A stretch of DNA of 64,000 bases from a virus: positions 35,073 through 99,072 of IMG/VR virus record IMGVR_UViG_3300044707_000932. One strand, 5' to 3'. The translations under genes were made by a program, and so were the position numbers. Positions within the stretch are counted from its first letter, which is position 1; the number at the start of each line of letters is the position of its first letter. The notes beneath the pieces were generated by a model. It had not been told where the DNA came from and made no database searches. It saw only the letters and a program-made list of their open reading frames with translations. Positions 5,452-13,216 of the stretch are shown here, piece after piece.

Positions 5452-6922
5452 GTTTCCCTTCTTTGAAAGCGTCGAAATTTGGACCTTTGGTCAGTATAAA
5501 ATTTTTTCCGACCTTTCTGTAATCTAAAATTCCCGCCATCTTCGCTGAGGCGAAAAACGATGAATATTGGCCCCTCAAGTCTCCAGACTTGTAAAGATGT
5601 TTACCATTTGGTCTTTTATATCTTATTTTTCCATCTTGATTTATTTTTTCAAAAACCCCTATATCCGTTAAAAAATCTAATTTTGTTCCTGTACTACCTG
5701 TACCCTGTTCGTCTAACCAATCTACAAGTTTTTTTATGAGTCCTTTGTTTTTCCCGAAAGTATAACCATAACTGAGTCTTCTAGGTGTCCAAACTGGACC
5801 TGAAATATTCCGAACAAATTTGATGAACTCCGTATTTTGGCGTAATTTCCTTTCAACAGTACTAAACAAGTTTTTGATAAAAATATTTCTCATAACCTCT
5901 GGCTCATTGAAAAGTATCCTAGACGTAAACTCATAACCCCACTTATAAAGTTCTAAGTCAAATTTAATATTCTCTTCGTCATCACTAAAACCCACTGAGG
6001 TGTACCAATTGTTGAAGTCTTTAATACCGTAGGAAACAAAAATATCATATTTATCAATCTCATCATCATCTAAGCTTATCGTCAACCTTCCAATTGCTCG
6101 TTCATCCATATCAGGAATAATTTCGAAACCATCACATTGTAAACGTAATATCTTACCTGAGTTTTCGAAGTTTTCGTCAACATAAAATTCTGTATCATAA
6201 ACACTGAATACTTCATCCAACATTTTGGTATTAGGTTGCCTTTTTTTTGCGTTACTAATCACAACAGCATCGTATAGGTCAGGGAAATATTCTTTGAATA
6301 ATTCTACTTGTCCAACGTTCATTGCGTTGTCTTGTGCGTCCCACCATGTTTGATTCCCGTTTTCATCGAAATGAATGGCTACTTTATAATGTTTTTCTTT
6401 TTGAGTTCCTTTCTTTCTTATAATAAAATAAAGGTCTTTTCTCCCACTTGTATATCTGTCGAAATGTCCTGAACCTCTTTGAGTTACACACCATTTAGTA
6501 CCTGAGCCGTACTTACATGACGCTCCCTGAGTTTTTGGAACAATGACTAAAAAGTCATCGTCTTCGTAAATTTTTTCTGTTTGGTTTTCTAATTCTTTGT
6601 CCCTTTTTTTGTTTCTAACAAATTCTACTAAACTTCTGAGTTCACTCAAAGAGTTATATTGATTAATGTCTTTTTTTGGGAATTGACTTGAATATTTATC
6701 AAAATCTTTAACCAATTCTACAACGTCTTCAATGTCATCCGTTGATGAGTTTGGTCGTAGGTTTTTTAAAACAAAATCTGTATACTTGTGATTGAAATCA
6801 ATTAGGTCAGAAATACCAAGAATAAAATCTAGAGTGTTGGGCCATTCTTTGAACTTATCTGTGTATTTTTTTTTCAGGTCTTCTTTTCTACCCTCCTTCA
6901 ATAAAATATTGAAAAACTTCAT
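5438..6922 (-). CDS. hypothetical phage protein with CKYGSGTKWC motif, 494 aa
   Basis: The N-terminus MKFFNILLKEGR is a short amphipathic leader ending in LKE. The following about 110 residues are helical and charged. Near residues 127-160 is a distinctive block: a DFLVIVPKT strand, then CKYGSGTKWCVTQ, then FDRYTSGRKDLYFIIRKKG, then VAIHFDENG and TWWDAQDN. This looks like a compact enzymatic or binding domain with two conserved Cys and a Trp. The C-terminal about 150 residues look like a winged-helix-type domain (KLDFLTDIGVFEKI, YKRPNGKHLY). I recognise the Cys/Trp block as recurring in large phages but cannot name its activity. Confidence 0.7.
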   Translation of the reverse strand: MKFFNILLKEGRKEDLKKKYTDKFKEWPNTLDFILGISDLIDFNHKYTDFVLKNLRPNSSTDDIEDVVELVKDFDKYSSQFPKKDINQYNSLSELRSLVEFVRNKKRDKELENQTEKIYEDDDFLVIVPKTQGASCKYGSGTKWCVTQRGSGHFDRYTSGRKDLYFIIRKKGTQKEKHYKVAIHFDENGNQTWWDAQDNAMNVGQVELFKEYFPDLYDAVVISNAKKRQPNTKMLDEVFSVYDTEFYVDENFENSGKILRLQCDGFEIIPDMDERAIGRLTISLDDDEIDKYDIFVSYGIKDFNNWYTSVGFSDDEENIKFDLELYKWGYEFTSRILFNEPEVMRNIFIKNLFSTVERKLRQNTEFIKFVRNISGPVWTPRRLSYGYTFGKNKGLIKKLVDWLDEQGTGSTGTKLDFLTDIGVFEKINQDGKIRYKRPNGKHLYKSGDLRGQYSSFFASAKMAGILDYRKVGKNFILTKGPNFDAFKEGKLKAL

Positions 6923-6926
6923 ATGG

Positions 6927-6934
6927 TATAAATA
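6927..6934 (-). promoter_or_regulatory. TATTTATA box upstream of the 494-aa gene
   Basis: The sense-strand sequence TATTTATA ends 4 nt before the ATG and starts 5 nt after the tRNA-Arg terminator stem. It is one of the recurring phage-specific boxes. Confidence 0.55.
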
Positions 6935-6939
6935 TACAA

Positions 6940-6963
6940 AAAGGGAGATATAAATCTCCCTTT
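6940..6963 (-). terminator. rho-independent terminator after tRNA-Arg
   Basis: On the minus strand, AAGGGAGAT/ATCTCCCTT closes a 4-nt loop and is followed by TTTTTG. It lies just downstream of tRNA-Arg and just upstream of the TATTTATA box of the next gene. Confidence 0.8.
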
Positions 6964-6968
6964 GACAA

Positions 6969-7043
6969 TGGTAGTCCCGAGAGGAATCGAACCTCTATGT
7001 ACAGATTAGAAATCTGTCATTCTATCCGTTGAATTACGGGACC
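6969..7043 (-). tRNA. tRNA-Arg (TCT), CCA encoded
   Basis: Minus strand. The acceptor GGTCCCG pairs with CGGGACT. The anticodon stem ACAGA/TCTGT holds loop TTTCTAA (anticodon TCT). The T-arm is AGAGG-TTCGATT-CCTCT. The genomic sequence carries the 3' CCA (6971-6969), unlike the plus-strand tRNAs at the start of the window. Confidence 0.92.
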
Positions 7044-7049
7044 ATATTT

Positions 7050-7400
7050 TTACTTCCAGAACAATTGAATCAAAAGTATAACAAAACTTAGAGACAAACA
7101 AATTAAAGTTTTTGTTGTCATCGGTTCTTTCAATATTAGCCAAGCCATAATACTAAATACAATAACACCAATACTGAAACCAATAATACGATTTGGCCAA
7201 GTTTCTCCATTGTACAAGCTAACCATTTCTCGACTTGCTAAAATTACCATATACCCAACAGGGACACCAAGTAAAGTCATCAGAAATGGGTTGTTCTTAA
7301 TCCATTTACTCCAAAGATGACCTTGGAGTTGATAGAAGGTGAATGCCTGAGAAAAAAGATAAACCGTGAGAATAAAAATTATCGACCCTAATTTGTTCAT
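7050..7400 (-). CDS. four-helix membrane protein, SMR/DMT-like
   Basis: 116 aa with four hydrophobic segments (about 5-22, 38-56, 70-92, 96-115). The length, the LKEPMTTKT stretch before the last helix and the GVPVGYMV segment resemble small drug/metabolite-type transporters, half-size relatives of EamA proteins, although the SMR glutamate in helix 1 is not evident. It is a host-metabolism-type gene, possibly moron cargo. A TATCTTTG-like -7 element lies at 7408-7415 on the minus strand. Confidence 0.5.
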   Translation of the reverse strand: MNKLGSIIFILTVYLFSQAFTFYQLQGHLWSKWIKNNPFLMTLLGVPVGYMVILASREMVSLYNGETWPNRIIGFSIGVIVFSIMAWLILKEPMTTKTLICLSLSFVILLIQLFWK

Positions 7401-7433
7401 AGTGTAACAAAGATAGTAAATTTTTGTTACAAA

Positions 7434-7456
7434 AAAAACCCTCTTTTGGAGGGTTT
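7434..7456 (-). terminator. rho-independent terminator
   Basis: On the minus strand, AAACCCTC/GAGGGTTT is followed by TTTTTTTT. It ends the unit holding the 71-aa and DoxX genes. Confidence 0.8.
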
Positions 7457-7460
7457 GAAT

Positions 7461-7676
7461 TTAACCATTCATTTCATTCAAAAAGTTATGGATAATTTCT
7501 TGTTTTTCGTCTTCGGTACCTTCTTCATCATCCCACATAATTGAATCGGGGTCAGCGGACCAATCGTCCCACTCATCCCAATTTCCAATAACTGTGAATT
7601 TTTTTCCATCTTCAGTTTCGCCAGGAAACCAAACAATTTTTGAAGTTACTTTCGGACTTTCGTAATCGATGAACAT
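7461..7676 (-). CDS. hypothetical acidic protein, 71 aa
   Basis: A very acidic protein with many Trp (NWDEWDDWSADPDSIMWDDEEG) and a possible N-terminal beta hairpin. No family was recognised. It starts 10 nt after the DoxX stop, so it is probably co-transcribed with it and ends at the 7434-7456 terminator. Confidence 0.55.
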   Translation of the reverse strand: MFIDYESPKVTSKIVWFPGETEDGKKFTVIGNWDEWDDWSADPDSIMWDDEEGTEDEKQEIIHNFLNEMNG

Positions 7677-7686
7677 AATATTGATT

Positions 7687-8025
7687 TTAGAGTGTTCTTA
7701 AAATATAACCTAAAACAGCCGTTAATCCAACTAACATAGGAAAATTAGTTTTAGCCCCACCCATCAAAGAAAGATGTAAAGCAACCGCTCCACTCATGAA
7801 ACAGGCAATCAAAATCGCACCGTAAAGTGAGGTTACAGGAATCAACAAAAGAAGCGCTCCAAGTAATTCTCCAACACCTGTGTGAAGTCTATATTTTTCT
7901 AACTTCATGTAGGCAAAATTACCAACCATTTCTTCAGTCCCACGTAATTTATCTACAGCTCCTTTTAAAAGAAACAAAGAGGTCATAACTGATAAGACCC
8001 AACCAATAATTGTAATAATACTCAT
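7687..8025 (-). CDS. DoxX-like membrane protein
   Basis: 112 aa with four predicted membrane helices. A GWVLSVMTSLFLLKGAVDKLRG start, a central HTGVGELLGALLLLIP and a final PMLVGLTAVLGYI match the DoxX-like family, small bacterial inner-membrane proteins often linked to thiol/redox or stress functions. It is unusual in a phage and probably host-derived cargo that modifies the cell envelope during infection. Confidence 0.75.
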   Translation of the reverse strand: MSIITIIGWVLSVMTSLFLLKGAVDKLRGTEEMVGNFAYMKLEKYRLHTGVGELLGALLLLIPVTSLYGAILIACFMSGAVALHLSLMGGAKTNFPMLVGLTAVLGYILRTL

Positions 8026-8074
8026 AATTTTAAATTTTAGATTAAAAATCTAAGTCAAATTATGGAAAGGTAAA

Positions 8075-8452
8075 TTATTGTTTTTTGTTGAAGGTTAACG
8101 AAATGTTACCGCCTTGTTCAAATTCGTTCCATGCTAAAAGAGTTTCACCACCATTTTGGGATTGAGTCCAAGATTTTCCATTTGCGACAGCAGTCATCTC
8201 GATTGTTTGGTCGTCATCTGCCATCCATCCTCTGTCGACATATACCCCCGCCTCAGGACCGAATGAACAGTTTCCCTGCATGTACCATACATTTGGAGTA
8301 ATCCAAAATAATAATGATTTGGTGTTATGGACTTCTTCTGAAGACCAAGAAGTTTGTGTATTTGAACCGATGGTTGTATTACCGGGTCCTACACCGTCAA
8401 TTGTTAAATTGTATTCGGTGTTATTAACGATTGTTACATTTGCTTGCCACAT
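8075..8452 (-). CDS. small beta-rich protein, possibly aegerolysin-like
   Basis: 125 aa, no signal peptide, Cys-poor and rich in Asn, Thr, Trp and Gly. Alternating strands such as WQANVTIVNNTEYNLTI, a SSEEVHN turn and a terminal NISLTFNKK suggest a compact beta-sandwich. The composition and length are reminiscent of aegerolysin/actinoporin-type membrane-binding proteins, but no diagnostic motif was found, so this is only a suggestion. It has its own TATTTATA box (8462-8469) directly after a hairpin. Confidence 0.55.
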   Translation of the reverse strand: MWQANVTIVNNTEYNLTIDGVGPGNTTIGSNTQTSWSSEEVHNTKSLLFWITPNVWYMQGNCSFGPEAGVYVDRGWMADDDQTIEMTAVANGKSWTQSQNGGETLLAWNEFEQGGNISLTFNKKQ

Positions 8453-8471
8453 AGTTTTTTCTATAAATATG

Positions 8472-8497
8472 AAACCCTCACGGTTAGATGAGGGTTA
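8472..8497 (-). terminator. hairpin terminator of the PspC unit
   Basis: AACCCTCA/TGAGGGTT with an 8-nt loop and a short T run on the minus strand. It stands between the 46-aa gene and the next TATTTATA box. Confidence 0.6.
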
Positions 8498-8500
8498 AAT

Positions 8501-8641
8501 TCATTTATTTGACCATCCGTCTATTAAACCTTGTTTGATATCTTTCCAATCAATTATCAAGTAGGTAATAACTATAACACACAGGATTGTCCATTTGTGT
8601 TTAAGAACGAGTGTTTTAATATCTTTTAGTAATTCTTTCAT
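8501..8641 (-). CDS. 46-aa single-span membrane protein coupled to PspC
   Basis: ATG at 8641 overlaps the PspC stop (ATGA). The protein has a basic start (MKELLKDIKTLVLKHKW), one membrane helix (about 18-31, TILCVIVITYLII) and a short soluble tail ending in GWSNK. The tight coupling suggests that it works with the PspC-domain protein in the inner membrane. No named family. Confidence 0.6.
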   Translation of the reverse strand: MKELLKDIKTLVLKHKWTILCVIVITYLIIDWKDIKQGLIDGWSNK

Positions 8642-8841
8642 ATTTTTTGTCCTATAAGTGAGTTATCTTTAGGTATTACTAACCAAGCTAATAAATAAAA
8701 GAAAATAATTGGTACTGGTGCAAATATCAAAGCTAAAAATATCAATCTCCAAAGTGTAGAGTCTATATTTGTATACTCACCGAGTCCACCACAAATTCCT
8801 GCAATTTTTTTATCTATCTGACTTCTAAATAATTTTCTCAT
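8638..8841 (-). CDS. PspC-domain protein
   Basis: 67 aa consisting of little more than a PspC domain: KKIAGICGGLGEY at about 11-23, a WRLIFLALIFAP membrane segment, and FYLLAWLVIPKD at the end. PspC domains sense or counter inner-membrane stress such as secretin mislocalisation or phage damage. A phage copy could protect the membrane while envelope cargo is inserted. It is translationally coupled to the 46-aa membrane protein. Confidence 0.85.
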   Translation of the reverse strand: MRKLFRSQIDKKIAGICGGLGEYTNIDSTLWRLIFLALIFAPVPIIFFYLLAWLVIPKDNSLIGQKI

Positions 8842-8859
8842 ATTGTCTTTTTTTATGTT

Positions 8860-9468
8860 TTATTTTTTTTTCTTTAGTTCACTCAGTGCGTTTACAGGAA
8901 TAATTGTTCCTACAGGATATGAAGACCCCACAGGTGCCTGAGTTACAGATGTTTCACCTGGATGAGCTCGTAATGCTCTTCTCATCGGAAACGCTAATTC
9001 ATTAAGTGGACCAAAACATTCTGCAAGTGTTACACCATTAACCTTATTAGGTAATACAACACAAGGCATACACCACATATTACTCATTCCACCTTTAGGT
9101 CCTTTAGATATTACGAATGTTCTATTTACCGTTGGTAAATTTTCCCAAGTTGGTGCTTGAGGGACACTGTCATAATACCAAAAATAAGACCAAACAGTTT
9201 TATCTGTTCCATCAGGTGTAAGTGAAGGATTCGGAACCAAGATTTTGTTTGCTACTGAAGGACCATCCATAACAGGACAAATCGCAACACCCTCTAAGAA
9301 CTTTTTACCTTCCACAGTAATAGTTTTACCCGTTGCCTTAGCAGAAGAAGCCCCACAAAAAGCAAATTTTCCCTCAACAATTGTGAGTGCTTTCCCTCTA
9401 TGAAGTTTCTGAGTGAATGATGTTGTTCCTAATCCCAACATCGCAAGTAGTAATAGTAGTTTTTTCAT
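8860..9468 (-). CDS. secreted protein of unknown function, 202 aa
   Basis: From ATG 9468 the protein begins with a clear signal peptide (MKKLLLLLAMLGLGTTSFTQ). An earlier in-frame ATG at 9579 would overlap the preceding gene and mask this signal. The mature part has several Cys (FAFCGASSAKATG, CPVMDGPS, MWCMPCVVLP, ECFGPL) that could form disulfides, and a Lys-rich end. No family was recognised. It lies directly downstream of the TonB-dependent receptor on the same strand but behind its own hairpin and TATTTATA box, so it is probably an independent unit. Confidence 0.65.
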   Translation of the reverse strand: MKKLLLLLAMLGLGTTSFTQKLHRGKALTIVEGKFAFCGASSAKATGKTITVEGKKFLEGVAICPVMDGPSVANKILVPNPSLTPDGTDKTVWSYFWYYDSVPQAPTWENLPTVNRTFVISKGPKGGMSNMWCMPCVVLPNKVNGVTLAECFGPLNELAFPMRRALRAHPGETSVTQAPVGSSYPVGTIIPVNALSELKKKK

Positions 9469-9480
9469 AATATATTTTAT

Positions 9481-9488
9481 TATAAATA
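9481..9488 (-). promoter_or_regulatory. TATTTATA box upstream of the 202-aa secreted protein gene
   Basis: The sense TATTTATA ends 12 nt before ATG 9468 and sits 2-3 nt after the receptor-gene terminator hairpin. Confidence 0.5.
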
Positions 9489-9489
9489 C

Positions 9490-9514
9490 AAAACCCCCAC
9501 CATAAGGTGAGGGT
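9490..9514 (-). terminator. terminator of the TonB-dependent receptor gene
   Basis: On the minus strand, AACCCTCACC/GGTGGGGGTT (one mismatch) has a TTAT loop and then TTTTG. It lies 22 nt after the receptor stop. Confidence 0.75.
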
Positions 9515-9536
9515 TCTATAAAACTGCGGAATGAAA

Positions 9537-12500
9537 TTAGTTTCCGAATGTGTATCTTAAACCTAACTGAGCTTGCCATACGTCAAACACAGAAGAGTTC
9601 CACTGATAAGTGTCCTTGATAAGTGAAGTTGAACCGTCGTAGTTTCTCTGTGTAGATAATCTATAAACAGGTTCACCTGCTGTGTTGATTGATGAATAGC
9701 TAAGAATAGCTGGGTTTGTTGCTCTTTGAGAAACACCCCAATCATTATTCAACATGTTTCCGAAGTTGAGGATATCTAAACGAATTTGGAAATTGTTGTT
9801 GATACCTTTTACTTTTACTACGAAATCTTGTTGAACTGAAAGGTCAAATCTGTGAAGAACAGGGATTGTAGAAGCGTTTCTCTCAGCGTATTGTCCTCTT
9901 CTTGTAGAGAGGTATTTGTCTTGAGCGATGTAAGCTTCAAAAGCTGCTTGTTGTTCAGCTTCTGTGAATGTGTAACTTCCAAGAGTACCATTTGGTAATC
10001 TTACTCCTGATGCTGTGAAAGATGCAAATTTGATGTCAGAACCTTTTTGAGGAACGAAAATCATTTCGTTGTTGTTTACTCTATCACCGTTAAGGTCACC
10101 AGCTACGAAATAACCGAAAGGATTACCTTGTTGTCCTACATAACCCAAAGTGATTGTTGTAGCACCAGCACCTTTTTTCGCACCGTTTTCAATCTTGTAA
10201 CCGAGAAGTCCAACAAATCTGTTTGGAATCCAGTTATCAGAGAATGAAAGAGGTAAGTCATTATTTCCGTTAATTGACCTAGCACTCTGCCAAGAACCTG
10301 ATGCGATTGAACCCGCACTCATGTAATCTTTAGCCATAGAGGTTGTCCAAGCCATAGAACCCCAAAGACCCTTTTGTGCTGGGTATTTAAGTTCAAAAGT
10401 TGCTGAACGGAAGTTAGCACCATTTCTGTTTGTTAATACAGCAGCCATAGATACGTTGTCATTTACTCTGACACCAGCATCGTTTCTTGCGAAGAGAGCT
10501 CTTTTGTCAGGACCTTGTAAAGTTCCAACAGAAACGTCAAGGTTTGCGTTGTAATAATGAACAGCATTTAAGAATCTATTGTAAAGTAATTCAATAGTTC
10601 CGATAAAACCGAAAGGTAATTTTTGGTCTACAGCCAAGTTAGATTTCCATACTTGAGGGAATCTATAATTTGGGTCTGTAAATGCTAAGTCAAAAGTAGA
10701 AGGAAGTGTTGGTGTTGAAGGGATAAAGTATTGATTTGGATTTGCAGTGAAACCGTAGTTCGCCGCTGCCGCACCTGATACATCAATAAATCCTGTCAAT
10801 ACACCGTTGTTTCCTACTTGGTTTGATACAAACACATAAGGAGGTCTACCTGTGAAAATACCTGTACCACCTCTTACTTGTGTTTTGCTCTGACCTTTGT
10901 GGTTGTAGTTAAAACCAAATCTTGGTTCCCACAAAAGTTGTGTCTTTGGAAGAACTCCTGTGTTGAATTTTTCACCACCAGCGAAAGTCATAGCAGTTAC
11001 TGCTGTGTTTTCAATTGCGGTATTTTCGAATCCAATTACAGCAACTCTAAGACCACCTGTGAGCTTCAAATTTGGAGTATACTGATATTCATCTTGAACG
11101 TAAAGGTCAAGACGTGAAGTCTTCAACACCTGCATGGGTTCGATACCACCAGGAAGAGCTGAATATCTCAACTGAAATCTTGCTGGTGCGAGTGTAGAAG
11201 GTCTACCACCATTCGCTAAAGATTGATTAGCCGCTGTGTAGAAATCCGCAATCGAGTTGAAGATATACACACCGTTTGAAGCGGGGTAGAATAAGTTGTT
11301 AGAACGATATTTTTCAAAATTAACACCAGCAACCACGGTGTGCTTGTCCATAAATTTGGTCAAGTTGTTTGTGATGTGGAAAGTGTTATAGTCCAACTTG
11401 TTTCCTGGTGTGAATGGGTCGAAACCTACTGATGTGTAAGTCGCATTACCATTCATAATGTCAATAGTTGGAAACATTTGTGAAAGATATGCTCTGTTCT
11501 CAATTTGTTTGTCATAACCAACAATTAAGTTGTTATGTAATGTGTTAGAAAACTTACTATTCAATTCAAATACACTTGAACGAGTGTTGTCCATAATGAT
11601 GTATCCACTGTTCTTAAATGACATTGCGTTGAATTGAGTGGTTCTGTTTCCAGCACCTGCTGACTGAGAGTTTGAGATGTTGATTTCTGCGTCAGAGTTG
11701 TGCCAAACATAACGAGCAGTTAACTTGTGTTTGTCGTTAATGTTCCAGTCAGCTCTTACGAGAAATTTCTCAGATTTGTTAGCATTGTTGTACCCTTCCC
11801 AAGGACCCGTCTCATAATTAAAATTTGTTCTCATGTAATCAGAAAGTGTCTTCATATCAGAGTATGTAACTCTTGATACTTGGGACCCTGTGAGAGGAGA
11901 ACCTGTTGAAATCCAAGTTGTGCCTGGTTCAGTTCTCTCCAAAGTTTCGTAGTTTCCGAAGATGAACAATTTGTTCTTAATAATCGGAGCACCAAGTCTG
12001 AAACCTCTCATAGTTTCTTCGAACTTCGAAGCAGTTACGGTAGTTCCTTTTGCGTTGTTTCCAACATAACGAACGTTGTCTCTGCTTGACTGATAATAAG
12101 AACCATCAATTTTGTTTGTACCACTTCTTGTGACTGCGTTGATACCAGCACCAACGAAACCACTTTGACGAATGTCAAACGGTGCTACGTTGATTTGAAG
12201 TTGGTCAATCGCATCTAAAGAAATAGCGGTGGAACCTGTTCTACCACCAGCTTGTGCTGAAGAACCAAGACCAAAACCGTTGTTGAATTGGGAACCGTCG
12301 ATAGTGAAATTATTTAATCTACTATCAGCAGCACCAAACGAACGACCATCACCCATAGGATTGTACTTGGTGATTCCGTCAATAGTTCTAGCACCTGTGA
12401 TGGGAACTGAAGTAAGTTCTCTTCTACCAAACTGTTGAGACGCGCCAGTTCTATCCTTACTGAATGTGTTGTTTCTGTTTAAACCGACAACTACTTCAGA

Positions 12501-12842
12501 CAAGGTCTTAACATCAGAAATCAACACGATTTCCAAGGTAGTTGTAATACCGAGGTTTGTGTTGATGTCAGTGAGTTCTTGTTTTTTGTAGCCAACGTTA
12601 GAAACACTAATCACATAAGGACCACCTGGACGCACAGCAGGAATGGTAAATGTACCAACTTTGTTTGTAGTTGAGCGATATACCGAACCTGTAGGTTGGT
12701 GAATTGCTTCAACTGACGCCCCCACTAGAGCATCTCCTTTTTCATTTTTCACAACACCAGACAGGGCAGAAGTTGTAATTTGCCCGAAAGATGCGAGAGT
12801 CACGAACAAGGATAAAAGTGACATCATGATTTGCTTTTTCAT
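9537..12842 (-). CDS. TonB-dependent outer-membrane receptor (Oar/SusC-like)
   Basis: 1101 aa with a signal peptide (about 1-20, ending SFGQ), then a carboxypeptidase-regulatory-like beta-sandwich (about 24-110, with the ALSGVVKNEKGDALVGASVEA hallmark). A plug domain follows (about 125-240, with LNNFTIDGSQFNNGFG and INAVTRSGTNKIDGSYY), then a long beta-barrel rich in aromatic strands and ending in LGLRYTFGN. The terminal Phe-x-Asn type end fits an outer-membrane barrel. Such receptors import large nutrients and serve as phage receptors in Bacteroidota. The gene appears intact. In one sampled 60-nt line G+C was 40%, against 27% in a line of the 494-aa gene; codon choice is closer to the capsid gene, suggesting strong expression or host origin. 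Confidence 0.93.
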   Translation of the reverse strand: MKKQIMMSLLSLFVTLASFGQITTSALSGVVKNEKGDALVGASVEAIHQPTGSVYRSTTNKVGTFTIPAVRPGGPYVISVSNVGYKKQELTDINTNLGITTTLEIVLISDVKTLSEVVVGLNRNNTFSKDRTGASQQFGRRELTSVPITGARTIDGITKYNPMGDGRSFGAADSRLNNFTIDGSQFNNGFGLGSSAQAGGRTGSTAISLDAIDQLQINVAPFDIRQSGFVGAGINAVTRSGTNKIDGSYYQSSRDNVRYVGNNAKGTTVTASKFEETMRGFRLGAPIIKNKLFIFGNYETLERTEPGTTWISTGSPLTGSQVSRVTYSDMKTLSDYMRTNFNYETGPWEGYNNANKSEKFLVRADWNINDKHKLTARYVWHNSDAEINISNSQSAGAGNRTTQFNAMSFKNSGYIIMDNTRSSVFELNSKFSNTLHNNLIVGYDKQIENRAYLSQMFPTIDIMNGNATYTSVGFDPFTPGNKLDYNTFHITNNLTKFMDKHTVVAGVNFEKYRSNNLFYPASNGVYIFNSIADFYTAANQSLANGGRPSTLAPARFQLRYSALPGGIEPMQVLKTSRLDLYVQDEYQYTPNLKLTGGLRVAVIGFENTAIENTAVTAMTFAGGEKFNTGVLPKTQLLWEPRFGFNYNHKGQSKTQVRGGTGIFTGRPPYVFVSNQVGNNGVLTGFIDVSGAAAANYGFTANPNQYFIPSTPTLPSTFDLAFTDPNYRFPQVWKSNLAVDQKLPFGFIGTIELLYNRFLNAVHYYNANLDVSVGTLQGPDKRALFARNDAGVRVNDNVSMAAVLTNRNGANFRSATFELKYPAQKGLWGSMAWTTSMAKDYMSAGSIASGSWQSARSINGNNDLPLSFSDNWIPNRFVGLLGYKIENGAKKGAGATTITLGYVGQQGNPFGYFVAGDLNGDRVNNNEMIFVPQKGSDIKFASFTASGVRLPNGTLGSYTFTEAEQQAAFEAYIAQDKYLSTRRGQYAERNASTIPVLHRFDLSVQQDFVVKVKGINNNFQIRLDILNFGNMLNNDWGVSQRATNPAILSYSSINTAGEPVYRLSTQRNYDGSTSLIKDTYQWNSSVFDVWQAQLGLRYTFGN

Positions 12843-12861
12843 GTTTGTTTGTTTATTGGTT

Positions 12862-12869
12862 TATAAATA
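12862..12869 (-). promoter_or_regulatory. TATTTATA box upstream of the TonB-dependent receptor
   Basis: The sense TATTTATA ends 19 nt before the ATG and lies 2 nt after a hairpin (12872-12902). The same spacing (19 nt to the ATG, 2 nt to the hairpin) recurs at 13689-13696 for the small barrel gene. Confidence 0.55.
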
Positions 12870-12871
12870 AA

Positions 12872-12902
12872 AAATCCCGAAGACAATGAGCCAACGGGAT
12901 TT
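12872..12902 (-). terminator. hairpin terminator upstream of the receptor gene
   Basis: AAATCCCG/CGGGATTT with a 15-nt loop, followed on the minus strand by TTTTTT. It insulates the receptor gene from upstream transcription. Confidence 0.65.
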
Positions 12903-13048
12903 ATATATTTTCAAGCTTCGAATAATGAATGTACAGTCGATAACAACTCATAAATTAACTCTCCAACTTTCATAAGTAGCTTCGAAAGTACCAAAAATCC
13001 CATCGACCAACAAAGTTAATGATTTCTTAAATCAAAATCAATAGGCAT

Positions 13049-13075
13049 AAAAAAACCCTCACTTTCGTGAGGGTT
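13049..13075 (-). terminator. rho-independent terminator
   Basis: On the minus strand, AACCCTCAC-GAAA-GTGAGGGTT is followed by TTTTT. It lies just downstream of the 35-aa membrane peptide gene. Between it and 12902 (about 145 nt) I see no gene. Confidence 0.85.
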
Positions 13076-13083
13076 CTTCTTGT

Positions 13084-13191
13084 TTATTTTTTTAACTTAC
13101 CAAGAAGTTTTGTTATGTGTGGTACTGCCACAACACCGACAACGACACCTAATAAAAAGTGCCAATGCCATAAAAATTCAATTGTTTCCAT
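13084..13191 (-). CDS. 35-aa single-span membrane peptide
   Basis: ATG 13191 to TAA 13084. The peptide METIEFLWHWHFLLGVVVG continues into a hydrophobic segment and ends in a Lys-rich tail (KLLGKLKK). The one-helix topology and the terminator placed directly after it support a real gene. It follows the small barrel gene by about 25 nt and may be co-transcribed with it. Confidence 0.5.
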   Translation of the reverse strand: METIEFLWHWHFLLGVVVGVVAVPHITKLLGKLKK

Positions 13192-13216
13192 ATGAATTTC
13201 ATTTTCTGTTTAAGAT

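Noticed and set aside
9469-9579. Upstream extension of the 202-aa secreted protein
   Set aside because: It would run through the receptor's terminator and hide a clear signal peptide starting at 9468.
12903-13048. Spacer between the receptor terminator and the next terminator considered for a gene
   Set aside because: No start codon with a plausible coding frame and no clear RNA structure was seen.
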